From NCBI GenBank assembly GCA_002398565.1, contig DGZP01000126.1, positions 4,876 to 32,736 of the forward strand: DNA of 27,861 nucleotides, in the 5' to 3' direction. The DNA is from Proteiniphilum sp. UBA4977. GTDB taxonomy: Bacteria; Bacteroidota; Bacteroidia; Bacteroidales; Dysgonomonadaceae. Both the position numbers and the translations under genes were made by a program. The notes beneath the pieces were generated by a model. It ran no database searches and was not told where the DNA came from. It was given only the letters and a program-made list of their open reading frames with translations. Below, in pieces: positions 1 through 6,997 of this stretch. The first letter of the stretch is position 1; every line of letters begins with the position of its first letter.

Positions 1-938
1 GCGGCATATAATGTTTCAACGGATAACAGTATCCACGAGAGGCTGGCTCCCAGCACCGAGACCATGATTCCCAGCCTGACGATCATGCCGCCGGCAGTGC
101 CTACAACCGTTCGCTCCAATATCAAGGCCAGTGGCGTCTGTGAGTCGGCCAACTCCGGGGCCGCAACCGATGACATGGCAATAAAGGTGATCAGCATATA
201 AACAGCCACAACAATCAGCAGGGAGAGAATAATGGTCCGCCGCACGGTCTGCTGACTCTCTGCCCGGCCCGACAGTACTGAAGCCGCTTCCACACCGACA
301 AAACACCAGAGGATAATCGCCATGGCCTCTTTTATCTGCAACAAGGGAGAGGTGGGCTCGCCCGTGGATGCCAGCCTGTCTTGCCAGTCTGGAGTAAGAA
401 AAAGATCGCTGTGTACAAGAGATATGCCCAGGAATATGATCAGCAAAATGGGAATTAGTTTCGCAGTTGTAACAATGAAGTTCAAGATGGCTCCCTCCCG
501 GATACCTGCCATTAGTATGGTATAGAAGAACCAGAGGAGTGCCGATCCGGTCAGAAAGGCGGTGAGAGGTGAAAGCGCACGCTCTCCCAGCAGGTCGTTC
601 ATTGTTTTGAAAAAGAGTGCCAGATAACTCACGTTTCCCAGCCAGCCTACCGACCAGTAGCCCCAGGCTGAGTTGAAACCCATGTAATCGCCGAAGCCGT
701 CACGGGCGTAAGCGTAGACTCCGCTTTTTAATCCTGGCTTGCGTGCCGCAAGATAGACAAACACCAGAGCGAGCATCAGTGCCCCCAGACCGCCTGCTAC
801 CCAGGCAATCATGGTGCCCTGCGGATTGGACACACGGATCAGATCTTTTGGAGAATTGAAGATGCCGGAGCCTATCATGGAGCCAAGCGCCACAAAAACA
901 AGCAACCACAATCCCAGTTTTTCCTCTTTTTTTGTCAT
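1..938 (-). CDS. Amino-acid permease, APC superfamily (arginine/ornithine antiporter-like), 3' end outside window
   Basis: Reading the minus strand from the ATG at 938 gives 312 uninterrupted residues that run off the left edge, so the C-terminus is missing; complete relatives are about 450-480 residues. The protein begins MTKKEEKLGLWLLVFVALGS and carries GSMIGSGIF at residues 19-27, the glycine-rich substrate-site segment of TM1 in the basic amino acid/polyamine antiporter (APA) branch. Repeated hydrophobic segments fit 8-9 of the usual 12 membrane helices. An in-frame TAG two codons upstream fixes the start. It follows the DUF554 gene by about 38 bases on the same strand and is probably cotranscribed with it. 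Resemblance to ArcD-type exchangers is my reading of the motif; the exact substrate cannot be told. Confidence 0.85.
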   Translation of the reverse strand, partial: MTKKEEKLGLWLLVFVALGSMIGSGIFNSPKDLIRVSNPQGTMIAWVAGGLGALMLALVFVYLAARKPGLKSGVYAYARDGFGDYMGFNSAWGYWSVGWLGNVSYLALFFKTMNDLLGERALSPLTAFLTGSALLWFFYTILMAGIREGAILNFIVTTAKLIPILLIIFLGISLVHSDLFLTPDWQDRLASTGEPTSPLLQIKEAMAIILWCFVGVEAASVLSGRAESQQTVRRTIILSLLIVVAVYMLITFIAMSSVAAPELADSQTPLALILERTVVGTAGGMIVRLGIMVSVLGASLSWILLSVETLYA

Positions 939-976
939 TTTCTATGGGATAAAACGATCCGGGTGCAGCGTTGGCT

Positions 977-1654
977 TTATCCAAATAACCAAATCAGTAA
1001 TACAATGATAACGAGAGAGGGCAACATATTCATGATCCGGAGTTTTTTGATTCCGAGAATGTTGATTCCCAATCCGATCAGCAGGATGCCTCCCACGCTG
1101 GTGATTCCGAGAATGATGTCATCGTTAAAGAAACTCCCTGCATAGCCTGCCAGCAACGTAATGGAAGCCTGAAAGACAAACAGGGGCAGTGCAGAGAAAA
1201 CAACACCCATGCCAAAAGCGGATGCCAGCAGGATGGCAGAGAAGAAGTCCATCAGCGATTTTGTGAAGAGCAGATCCGGAGAACCTCCTGTCCCCTCCTG
1301 AATGGTACCGAGAATGGTCATCGAGCCCACGCAAAAAAGGAGAAACGCTGTGACCAGGCCCTCGGAGAATTTTTCACTGCCGATATGAAAACGGCTTTTC
1401 AGGCTGTCGCTCATCCGCTCAGCCCTTTTTTCCAGGTCACACCATTCGCCCAAAAGAGATCCTATGGCCAGGCTGCTGACCACGATAAGGATTTTTTTCA
1501 TCTCAACGGCCATCGAAGCGCCTATGGCCAGCGTGAAGAGGCCTATGGCCTGGAAATAAATGCTAGTTACACGTTCGGGCATCCGCTTCTTCAGCAGCAG
1601 ACCAATCATTCCACCACCCACTACGGCAGCCGTATTTACAAGGGTTCCAATCAT
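977..1654 (-). CDS. DUF554 family inner-membrane protein
   Basis: A 225-residue, very hydrophobic protein beginning MIGTLVNTAAVVGGGMIGLL, the typical opening of the DUF554 (YdfK/YqgA) family, with about 6-7 membrane segments and the family's G-rich pattern through to the C-terminus (GGILLIGLGINILGIKKLRI). The function of the family is unknown; a transport role is often suggested but not shown. An in-frame TTG at 1666 would add four residues, but ATG 1654 matches the family start and leaves a leader of about 14 bases from the -7 box at 1674-1681. It appears to be the first gene of an operon with the permease downstream. Confidence 0.88.
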   Translation of the reverse strand: MIGTLVNTAAVVGGGMIGLLLKKRMPERVTSIYFQAIGLFTLAIGASMAVEMKKILIVVSSLAIGSLLGEWCDLEKRAERMSDSLKSRFHIGSEKFSEGLVTAFLLFCVGSMTILGTIQEGTGGSPDLLFTKSLMDFFSAILLASAFGMGVVFSALPLFVFQASITLLAGYAGSFFNDDIILGITSVGGILLIGLGINILGIKKLRIMNMLPSLVIIVLLIWLFG

Positions 1655-1673
1655 CTCGTTAGCCAATAAATTG

Positions 1674-1681
1674 CAAAAATA
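1674..1681 (-). promoter_or_regulatory. Bacteroidota-type -7 promoter box for DUF554-permease operon
   Basis: On the minus strand this reads TATTTTTG, an exact match to TAnnTTTG, about 20 bases upstream of ATG 1654. No clear TTTG -33 element is seen at the expected spacing, so the match rests on the -7 box and its position. Confidence 0.5.
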
Positions 1682-1845
1682 TCATTTTTTCGCGATAATT
1701 GCATAATTCAGCTAAGACTGTCTGCTGCATTTTAGAGAAGTCAAGGAAAGTCAGGTAATACAAACAAATTCCACTCACGTACACAAACCGAAGTGTAGGA
1801 ATCATAAAACGATCAATTTTTTTGTGTATAGTTTAAACTTTTCTC

Positions 1846-1853
1846 TAAATTTG
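1846..1853 (+). promoter_or_regulatory. Promoter of the DUF488 cassette (-7 box; -33 at 1821-1824)
   Basis: TAAATTTG matches TAnnTTTG exactly, and a TTTG lies at 1821-1824 with a 21-base spacer, the arrangement of Bacteroidota housekeeping promoters. Only four bases separate the box from ATG 1858, so transcription should start at or next to the start codon and the mRNA would be leaderless or nearly so. Confidence 0.65.
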
Positions 1854-1857
1854 TAAT

Positions 1858-2757
1858 ATGTTATATTACAGAAGAAAAATAATCGCAGCTTTACTGGAAG
1901 TGTTTGACGGGCAACTGACGGCAAAGAGTTTACAGAAGTATTTGTTTCTATTTACCCGAGCGCAGCCGGTTAAAACATTCGATTTTATACCTTATCGTTA
2001 TGGCTGTTTCTCGTTTCAGGCTGATCAGGATTTGGGCACGATGGCAAAATATGGCTATCTTGAAATATCCGAGCATCAGAGTGGCAGATTTATAAAACTA
2101 AAAGAAAATGGAGCATATCTGGAAATGCTTAATAAATCCGACCGTCAGGTTTTACTCGATGTAAAAACCGAATTTGCGTCGATGTCTCAAACCGATTTAA
2201 TACGCTATACTTACCAAAAATACCCCTATTTTGCAATCAACAGCTCAATAGCCAACAAGTTGCTGACGAAAGATGAGTTAGCCCGAGTAGAAAAACAAAA
2301 ACGCATGTTCACAGAGCCCCAGTTGTTTAGTATCGGTTACGAAGGTATCACGCTTGAAACATATATAAACAAGTTGATAATAAACGACGTGCACGTATTG
2401 TGTGATGTGCGCAAAAACGCTTTCAGTCAGAAATATGGGTTCTCGAAAAGTCAATTACAAAAAGCCTGTAACGGTGTTGGTATTCACTATGTACATGTTC
2501 CGGAGTTGGGGATAGAATCGGAGCAGCGGCGGGGATTGCATACACAAGCCGATTATGATTGTCTGTTTGAGAATTACGAAAAAACAACGCTAAAAAATAA
2601 TCGAGAAGCCCTATCAAAGATAAGAGCGTTGATTGAAAACTATGGACGAGTGGCTGTTACTTGTTTCGAGAAAAATCCGAACCAATGTCATCGTTCGCTT
2701 GTTGCCAAGGCATTGATGCAGTTACCCGATGTTGGTTATTCGTTTAAATCCTTGTAA
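1858..2757 (+). CDS. DUF488 domain protein with N-terminal Panacea/SocA-like domain
   Basis: A 299-residue protein. Residues about 157-290 form a DUF488 domain: SIGYEG at 158-163, DVR at 183-185, then the C-terminal NPNQCHRS block with Cys277-His278-Arg279, the signature that ends this family. The enzymatic role of DUF488 is not established, although the conserved Cys/His/Arg and DVR suggest a catalytic site. Residues 1-130 are an added domain; KSLQKYLFLF and the later FIPYRYGCFS resemble the KLQK...YDFVPYKYGPFS pattern of DUF4065/Panacea (SocA-like) domains, a comparison made by eye. The stop lies two bases before the next gene, implying tight coupling with it. Base composition is visibly AT-richer than in flanking genes, which hints at acquisition by transfer. 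No transmembrane or signal segment is seen; cytoplasmic. Confidence 0.85.
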   Translation: MLYYRRKIIAALLEVFDGQLTAKSLQKYLFLFTRAQPVKTFDFIPYRYGCFSFQADQDLGTMAKYGYLEISEHQSGRFIKLKENGAYLEMLNKSDRQVLLDVKTEFASMSQTDLIRYTYQKYPYFAINSSIANKLLTKDELARVEKQKRMFTEPQLFSIGYEGITLETYINKLIINDVHVLCDVRKNAFSQKYGFSKSQLQKACNGVGIHYVHVPELGIESEQRRGLHTQADYDCLFENYEKTTLKNNREALSKIRALIENYGRVAVTCFEKNPNQCHRSLVAKALMQLPDVGYSFKSL

Positions 2758-2759
2758 GC

Positions 2760-3593
2760 ATGGCATTAACTAAAGTCCTAATTACCGTCAAAACATATCC
2801 AACTCTATCGGAAAAATACGATGAGTTGGTCTGTACCGCCGGTTTTAGGGAAGATGGCTCATGGATTCGCATTTTCCCGGTACCATTCCGTAAACTCGAT
2901 TATCAGAATCAGTTCGATAAATGGCAATGGATAGAAATCGATTTGGTAAAAAACACGTCTGATTTTCGACCTGAAAGTTTTCGACCTACGGATTTGGATA
3001 GAGAGATTCGTATGCTCGATAGAATTGACACTAAAGGTGACTGGGGCAAAAGAAAACTGTATATAGGCGATGCAATTTGGGATAATATGACAGAGTTGAT
3101 AGCCGCAGCAAAAGACCCAAATGTTGGAACGTCATTAGCCATTGTAAAACCCAAAGATATCATCGATTTTGTATGGAGGCCTTGCGAAAGGGAGTGGAAT
3201 AAACAAAAGATGGATAGGGTTATTGCCAATAAAGCGCAGGGAAGCTTATTTGATGAGGATGAAACCCGATTGGTTTTTAAAGTGGTGAAGAAATTACCTT
3301 ATGAATTCTCTTACATTTTTACCACTGAAGATGGTAAAACAAGAACCATAATGATTGAAGATTGGGAATTGGGTGCATTGTACTGGAATTGTCTTAATAA
3401 AGCAAAAGGTGACGAAGTAGAAGCTTGTCGAAAAGTGAAAGAGAAATATTTGGACTTTATGTGGCATCAGCGTGACTCGCTTTTTTTTATGGGGACAACC
3501 AAACAGTTTCATAATGTTTCACCTAATCCTTTTATCATCATCGGTACATTTTACCCTCCCAAAGTTGACATCCAACAATTGTCGTTGTTTTAA
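2760..3593 (+). CDS. Uncharacterised DUF488-partner protein ending in a sliding-clamp-binding-like motif
   Basis: A 277-residue soluble protein that I cannot assign to a named family. The N-terminal part (CTAGFREDGSWIRIFPVPFR, residues 25-44) looks like a beta-rich fold, perhaps PUA-like. The C-terminal part holds FFMGTTKQFH (242-251) and NPFIIIGTFYPPK (256-268). The last five residues, 273-277, are QLSLF, identical to the QL[SD]LF consensus by which DNA polymerases and repair proteins dock on the beta sliding clamp. A second similar string, QGSLF, sits at 160-164 in a charged, probably loop-like segment. The ATG at 2760 is two bases after the DUF488 stop. I infer that the pair works as a unit on DNA, possibly in repair, base modification or defence; no catalytic residues are recognised in this partner. 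Confidence 0.7.
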   Translation: MALTKVLITVKTYPTLSEKYDELVCTAGFREDGSWIRIFPVPFRKLDYQNQFDKWQWIEIDLVKNTSDFRPESFRPTDLDREIRMLDRIDTKGDWGKRKLYIGDAIWDNMTELIAAAKDPNVGTSLAIVKPKDIIDFVWRPCEREWNKQKMDRVIANKAQGSLFDEDETRLVFKVVKKLPYEFSYIFTTEDGKTRTIMIEDWELGALYWNCLNKAKGDEVEACRKVKEKYLDFMWHQRDSLFFMGTTKQFHNVSPNPFIIIGTFYPPKVDIQQLSLF

Positions 3594-3751
3594 GCATATA
3601 TTCTGAATCTCCTAATTCGTTTTTGATATGCATAAGTTACTGCAGTCATTTTCATTTCTTAAGCCCCAACTCTTAATCAGATAGCTTGCCAAAATGGCTG
3701 GATATTCCGGCGATGTTGACCCTTGTTCCGGTGAAATTGTCTCAAAATTTG

Positions 3752-3759
3752 TACCTTTG
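3752..3759 (+). promoter_or_regulatory. -7 promoter box upstream of DUF4494-yggS
   Basis: TACCTTTG is an exact TAnnTTTG match, 27 bases upstream of ATG 3787, giving a leader of roughly 20 bases. No convincing -33 element is seen at normal spacing. Confidence 0.5.
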
Positions 3760-3786
3760 CTTTTCTTTAGATTATAAAAGCAGGAT

Positions 3787-4239
3787 ATGTACAATTGGTT
3801 TGAGTGTAAGATAAGATATGACAAGATGCTGGAGACCGGCATGCAGAAAACAGTGACCGAACCCTATCTGGTAGATGCACTGTCATTCACCGAGGCGGAA
3901 GCAAGGATCATTGAAGAGATTAAGCCCTTTATCTCGGGTGAGTTTTCCGTGTCCGATATTAAACGGGTAAAATATACCGAGTCTTTTTTTAATGAAACGG
4001 GAGACCGCTACTATAAGGCAAAACTTTACTTTATCACCCTCGACGAAAAAAGCGGTGCCGAGAAGAAAACAGCAGTTAACATGCTGGTACAGGCTTCGGA
4101 ACTGAAAGAAGCTGTGGAAATCGTGGAAGCGGAGATGAAGAAGACCATGATCGATTACGCGTTTGCAGCAGTAAATGAAACGGCTATCATGGATGTATTT
4201 CCCTATTCGGGAGATAAGGCAACGGAAACAACGATATGA
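3787..4239 (+). CDS. DUF4494 domain protein
   Basis: A 150-residue protein beginning MYNWFECKIRYDKMLETGMQ and continuing KTVTEPYLVDALSFTEAEAR, the strongly conserved opening of the Bacteroidota-specific DUF4494 family. It is of full length for the family, has no signal peptide, and has no known function. The stop codon overlaps the start of yggS (ATGA, 4236-4239), so the two are translationally coupled; pairing with yggS may be meaningful but the sequence does not say how. The C-terminal tail after FPYSGDKA is short and polar. Confidence 0.88.
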   Translation: MYNWFECKIRYDKMLETGMQKTVTEPYLVDALSFTEAEARIIEEIKPFISGEFSVSDIKRVKYTESFFNETGDRYYKAKLYFITLDEKSGAEKKTAVNMLVQASELKEAVEIVEAEMKKTMIDYAFAAVNETAIMDVFPYSGDKATETTI

Positions 4240-4898
4240 GCATTCGGACACATATTGATGCATTACGGGAGTCTGTTCCACATGATGTAACTGTCGTGGC
4301 AGTCTCCAAATTTCATCCTGCCTCAATGATCCGGGAAGCCTATGATAGCGGTCAGCGTGTCTTTGGTGAAAGTCGCGTGCAGGAGCTGCTGATCAAACAA
4401 CAGGAGTTGCCGAACGACATTGAGTGGCATTTTATTGGCGGCCTGCAGCGAAACAAAGTGAAACAGATTGCTCCCTTCATCTCGCTTATTCACAGTCTCG
4501 ACAGCGAAAGACTGATGCTGGAGATCGAAAAACAAGGTGCGGTAAATAACCGGACAATACCTTGTCTGCTTCAGATACACATTGCCCGGGAGGAAACCAA
4601 ATCGGGCTTCTCTCCCGATGAGTGCCGGCAGTTTCTTCTCAAAGGTATATGGAAGGAGTGCCGGCATGTACAGATTGCCGGGGTGATGGGCATGGCCACA
4701 TTCACCAAGAATGTAACTCAACTCAAAACTGAGTTTCGGCTTTTGAAATCTCTCTTCGGAGAGTATAAAGCAGCCTTTTTTTCAGAAGAACCGGCTTTCA
4801 AGGAAATATCGATGGGTATGTCGGGAGATTATCCAGTTGCCATAGAAGAAGGCAGTACTATGGTGCGACTGGGAACAGTAATTTTCGGAGAGAGGTAA
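4236..4898 (+). CDS. yggS: YggS/PLPBP family pyridoxal-phosphate homeostasis protein
   Basis: A 220-residue single-domain fold-type III PLP protein. VAVSKFHP (residues 21-28) contains Lys25, the expected PLP Schiff-base lysine, followed by GESRVQEL (family form GENRVQEL), WHFIGGLQRNKVK, and the closing SMGMSGDYPVAIEEGSTMVR phosphate-binding block with LGTVIFGER at the end. Members are not classical enzymes; they bind PLP and influence B6 and amino-acid homeostasis in the cytoplasm. It overlaps DUF4494 by four bases. The only deviations are conservative (Ser for Asn in GENRVQEL). Confidence 0.95.
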   Translation: MSIRTHIDALRESVPHDVTVVAVSKFHPASMIREAYDSGQRVFGESRVQELLIKQQELPNDIEWHFIGGLQRNKVKQIAPFISLIHSLDSERLMLEIEKQGAVNNRTIPCLLQIHIAREETKSGFSPDECRQFLLKGIWKECRHVQIAGVMGMATFTKNVTQLKTEFRLLKSLFGEYKAAFFSEEPAFKEISMGMSGDYPVAIEEGSTMVRLGTVIFGER

Positions 4899-4968
4899 TT
4901 TTCGTCACTATACTGCTCCATCCGGTTTGTTTTGCCGATATAATATCGATTTTATCGATTAAATTGTT

Positions 4969-4976
4969 TATTTTTG
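4969..4976 (+). promoter_or_regulatory. -7 promoter box upstream of the DHOD-like gene
   Basis: TATTTTTG matches TAnnTTTG exactly. Transcription from it would begin near 4980-4983, downstream of the in-frame TTG at 4974, which supports ATG 5010 as the real start of the next gene. Confidence 0.45.
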
Positions 4977-5009
4977 TTGATCCATAAATTGAAAAACAGT
5001 TGTTGGCAC

Positions 5010-5984
5010 ATGATTAATTTAGAAACAACCTTTGCTGGTTTAAAACTGAAAAACCCGCTAATAGCAGGTAGCAGCGGCCTTACAAATTCGATTCAAAAGA
5101 TCCGGGAACTGGAAGACGCCGGTATCGGAGCCATTGTATTGAAATCGCTCTTTGAAGAGCAGATTGAGAATCACTCCGAGAAACTGTCACAACTGTCGGA
5201 CTATCCCGAAGCAGCCGATTATATCAACGCCTACATCAAGATGAATCATGTGGAGAAGTATCTCGACTTGGTTCGTGCTGCCAAGGAAGTTTGTTCGATA
5301 CCCATCGTGGCCAGTATCAATTGCTACAAATCGGCCCAGTGGATAGATTTCGCCAAAACCATACAGGATGCTGGAGCCGATGCGCTGGAGCTTAATCTCT
5401 TCGTGCTCAATGCAGGTGAATTCAACGATTCCTATCTGGAAGATACCTATCTCAATGTTGTCAGGGAGCTTAAGAAGACTATCCATATCCCATTGGTCAT
5501 CAAGATGGCAAAAAATATCAGCAACCTGCCCGGGCTGGTGGGTAAGCTGAAGGCGCTCGGCGCTGACGGCGTGGTACTTTTCAATCGTTTTTACCAGCTC
5601 GACATCGACATTAAAACGATGGAAATCACCTCGGGTCCGGTGTTTAGTAATCCGGCCGATTTCAGCGATACTCTGCGATGGACAGCCATCGTTGCGGGGC
5701 GGATACCCAATTTTGATGTGGCTTGCTCTTACGGGGTACATACATGGGAGGATGTCATCAAGGGTATTCTTGCCGGTGCCGGTGGAATTCAGCTCTGCAG
5801 CGTACTTTATGAACAGGGACCGGAGGTAATCGGTGATATTCTTACCTTGATGGAGGAATGGATGCAACAAAGCAATTACAGCCGGATTGAAGAATTCAGG
5901 GGTAAACTCAGTTATGCAAATATCGAAAGCCCCGCATTGTATGAACGGGTGCAGTTCATGAAATATTTCTCCAGTTACAAGTAA
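5010..5984 (+). CDS. Dihydroorotate dehydrogenase-like TIM-barrel protein lacking the usual catalytic Cys motif
   Basis: A 324-residue FMN-binding TIM-barrel protein. The N-terminus INLETTFAGLKLKNPLIAGS is that of class 1 dihydroorotate dehydrogenases, and the barrel end GILAGAGGIQLCSVLYEQG (residues 252-270) matches the FMN-phosphate region. VIKMAKN (163-169) supplies the expected lysine. However, where class 1 enzymes have ELN-x-SCPN with the catalytic Cys (or Ser), this protein has ELNLFVLN (127-134). That suggests it is not a normal pyrimidine-pathway enzyme and may act on another substrate. Such proteins occur in Bacteroidota in addition to PyrD. ATG 5010 is chosen over an upstream TTG at 4974 because the family begins here. 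It lies four bases from the OxyR gene. Confidence 0.85.
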   Translation: MINLETTFAGLKLKNPLIAGSSGLTNSIQKIRELEDAGIGAIVLKSLFEEQIENHSEKLSQLSDYPEAADYINAYIKMNHVEKYLDLVRAAKEVCSIPIVASINCYKSAQWIDFAKTIQDAGADALELNLFVLNAGEFNDSYLEDTYLNVVRELKKTIHIPLVIKMAKNISNLPGLVGKLKALGADGVVLFNRFYQLDIDIKTMEITSGPVFSNPADFSDTLRWTAIVAGRIPNFDVACSYGVHTWEDVIKGILAGAGGIQLCSVLYEQGPEVIGDILTLMEEWMQQSNYSRIEEFRGKLSYANIESPALYERVQFMKYFSSYK

Positions 5985-5988
5985 GATT

Positions 5989-6936
5989 ATGAATATACAA
6001 CAGCTCGAGTATATTATCGCCGTTGATAATTTACGCCATTTTTCAAAGGCCGCCGAAGCTTCTTTTGTTACCCAACCCACGTTGAGCATGATGATTCAGA
6101 AGCTGGAAGAGGAGCTGGGCGTGAAGATATTCGATCGTTCACAACTACCTGTACATCCCACGGAAATAGGGAAGAGGATCATTGATCAGGCACGGGTGGC
6201 AGTGGCCCAGGTGAACCAGATCAAGGAGGTGGTACAGGAGGAGAAAGGTATCATAAAGGGTGTCTTCCGGCTGGGAATCATTCCGACCATATCTCCCTAT
6301 CTCCTTCCCCGGTTGATGCAGATACACAGTGAAAACAAATATGATATCCGCATCATAATTTCGGAACTTACCACCGATCAGATATTGAAGGGATTGTCTA
6401 ACGATTCACTGGACGGCGGTATACTGGCCACTCCATTGAAAGAACCGTCCATCAGGGAGTATCCCATTTATTACGAACGTTTTTACGCCTATGTCTCACC
6501 CCTTGAGAAAGCGCTCTTTGCAAAGACATCGCTCGATGAGGGCGACCTTACCGCTGCCCGGCTCTGGCTACTCGACGAGGTGCATTGTTTCAGAACGCAG
6601 ATTTTGCATCTCTGTAACCTCAGAAAGCGGAGAGGTGGGAACCAGCAATCTATCTTTTCCTATGAAGCAGGCAGTATAGATACTTTGATCAACATCGTAG
6701 ACAAGAACGACGGACTGACGGTAATTCCAGAGATGGCGCTGGCAAACTTGAGTGAAGCACAGATGAAAAATGTTCGTCCTTTTAAAAACAGTACGCCGGT
6801 ACGGGAAGTGAGTCTTGTTACGCGGAAGGAATTTTACAGAGAGAGGCTACTTCACATCATTATCGACGAGGTAAGGACAGCCGTCCCGGATTCACTGCAG
6901 GATGATGCATTGAAAAAATACGTAGTCCCATTGTAA
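5989..6936 (+). CDS. oxyR: OxyR-type LysR regulator of peroxide response
   Basis: A 315-residue LysR-family regulator with an N-terminal winged helix (MNIQQLEYIIAVDNLRHFSK, then AAEASFVTQPTLSMMIQKLE) and a C-terminal sensing domain. DEVHCFRTQILHLC contains Cys200 and Cys209, separated by exactly eight residues as in E. coli OxyR Cys199/Cys208 (GHC-x8-C), including the adjacent His and Arg. This makes a peroxide-sensing disulfide switch very likely. In Bacteroidota OxyR induces ahpCF, katA and dps; none of these is in view, so it is not beside its classical targets. It follows the DHOD-like gene by four bases and is probably cotranscribed with it. It is of full length. Confidence 0.92.
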   Translation: MNIQQLEYIIAVDNLRHFSKAAEASFVTQPTLSMMIQKLEEELGVKIFDRSQLPVHPTEIGKRIIDQARVAVAQVNQIKEVVQEEKGIIKGVFRLGIIPTISPYLLPRLMQIHSENKYDIRIIISELTTDQILKGLSNDSLDGGILATPLKEPSIREYPIYYERFYAYVSPLEKALFAKTSLDEGDLTAARLWLLDEVHCFRTQILHLCNLRKRRGGNQQSIFSYEAGSIDTLINIVDKNDGLTVIPEMALANLSEAQMKNVRPFKNSTPVREVSLVTRKEFYRERLLHIIIDEVRTAVPDSLQDDALKKYVVPL

Positions 6937-6951
6937 TTTCTGTTGTCATGA

Positions 6952-6985
6952 ATCGCAGGGGCAACAATCGTCGCCCCTGTTCGAT
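6952..6985. terminator. Hairpin between convergent oxyR and TonB-receptor genes
   Basis: CAGGGGC (6956-6962) pairs with GCCCCTG (6973-6979) around a ten-base loop, and ATCG (6952-6955) can pair with CGAT (6982-6985) across a two-base bulge. It sits between convergent stop codons, as a bidirectional terminator would, but no clear T tract follows on either strand. Confidence 0.5.
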
Positions 6986-6997
6986 CCGTAAGGCATG

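Noticed and set aside
16..984. Two minus-strand frames of about 95 codons (16-306 and 700-984)
   Set aside because: Both are out-of-frame shadows of the permease, whose frame is continuous from 938 to the left edge.
3594..3786. GCATAT/ATATGC dyad after the DUF488 cassette as a terminator or attachment site
   Set aside because: Only six base pairs around a 27-base loop with no T tract, and no repeated copy on the other side of the cassette was found.
5187..6089. 300-codon open frame on the minus strand across the DHOD-like and oxyR genes
   Set aside because: It is fully antisense to two well-supported genes, has no family motif, and its composition is that of a reverse-frame shadow.
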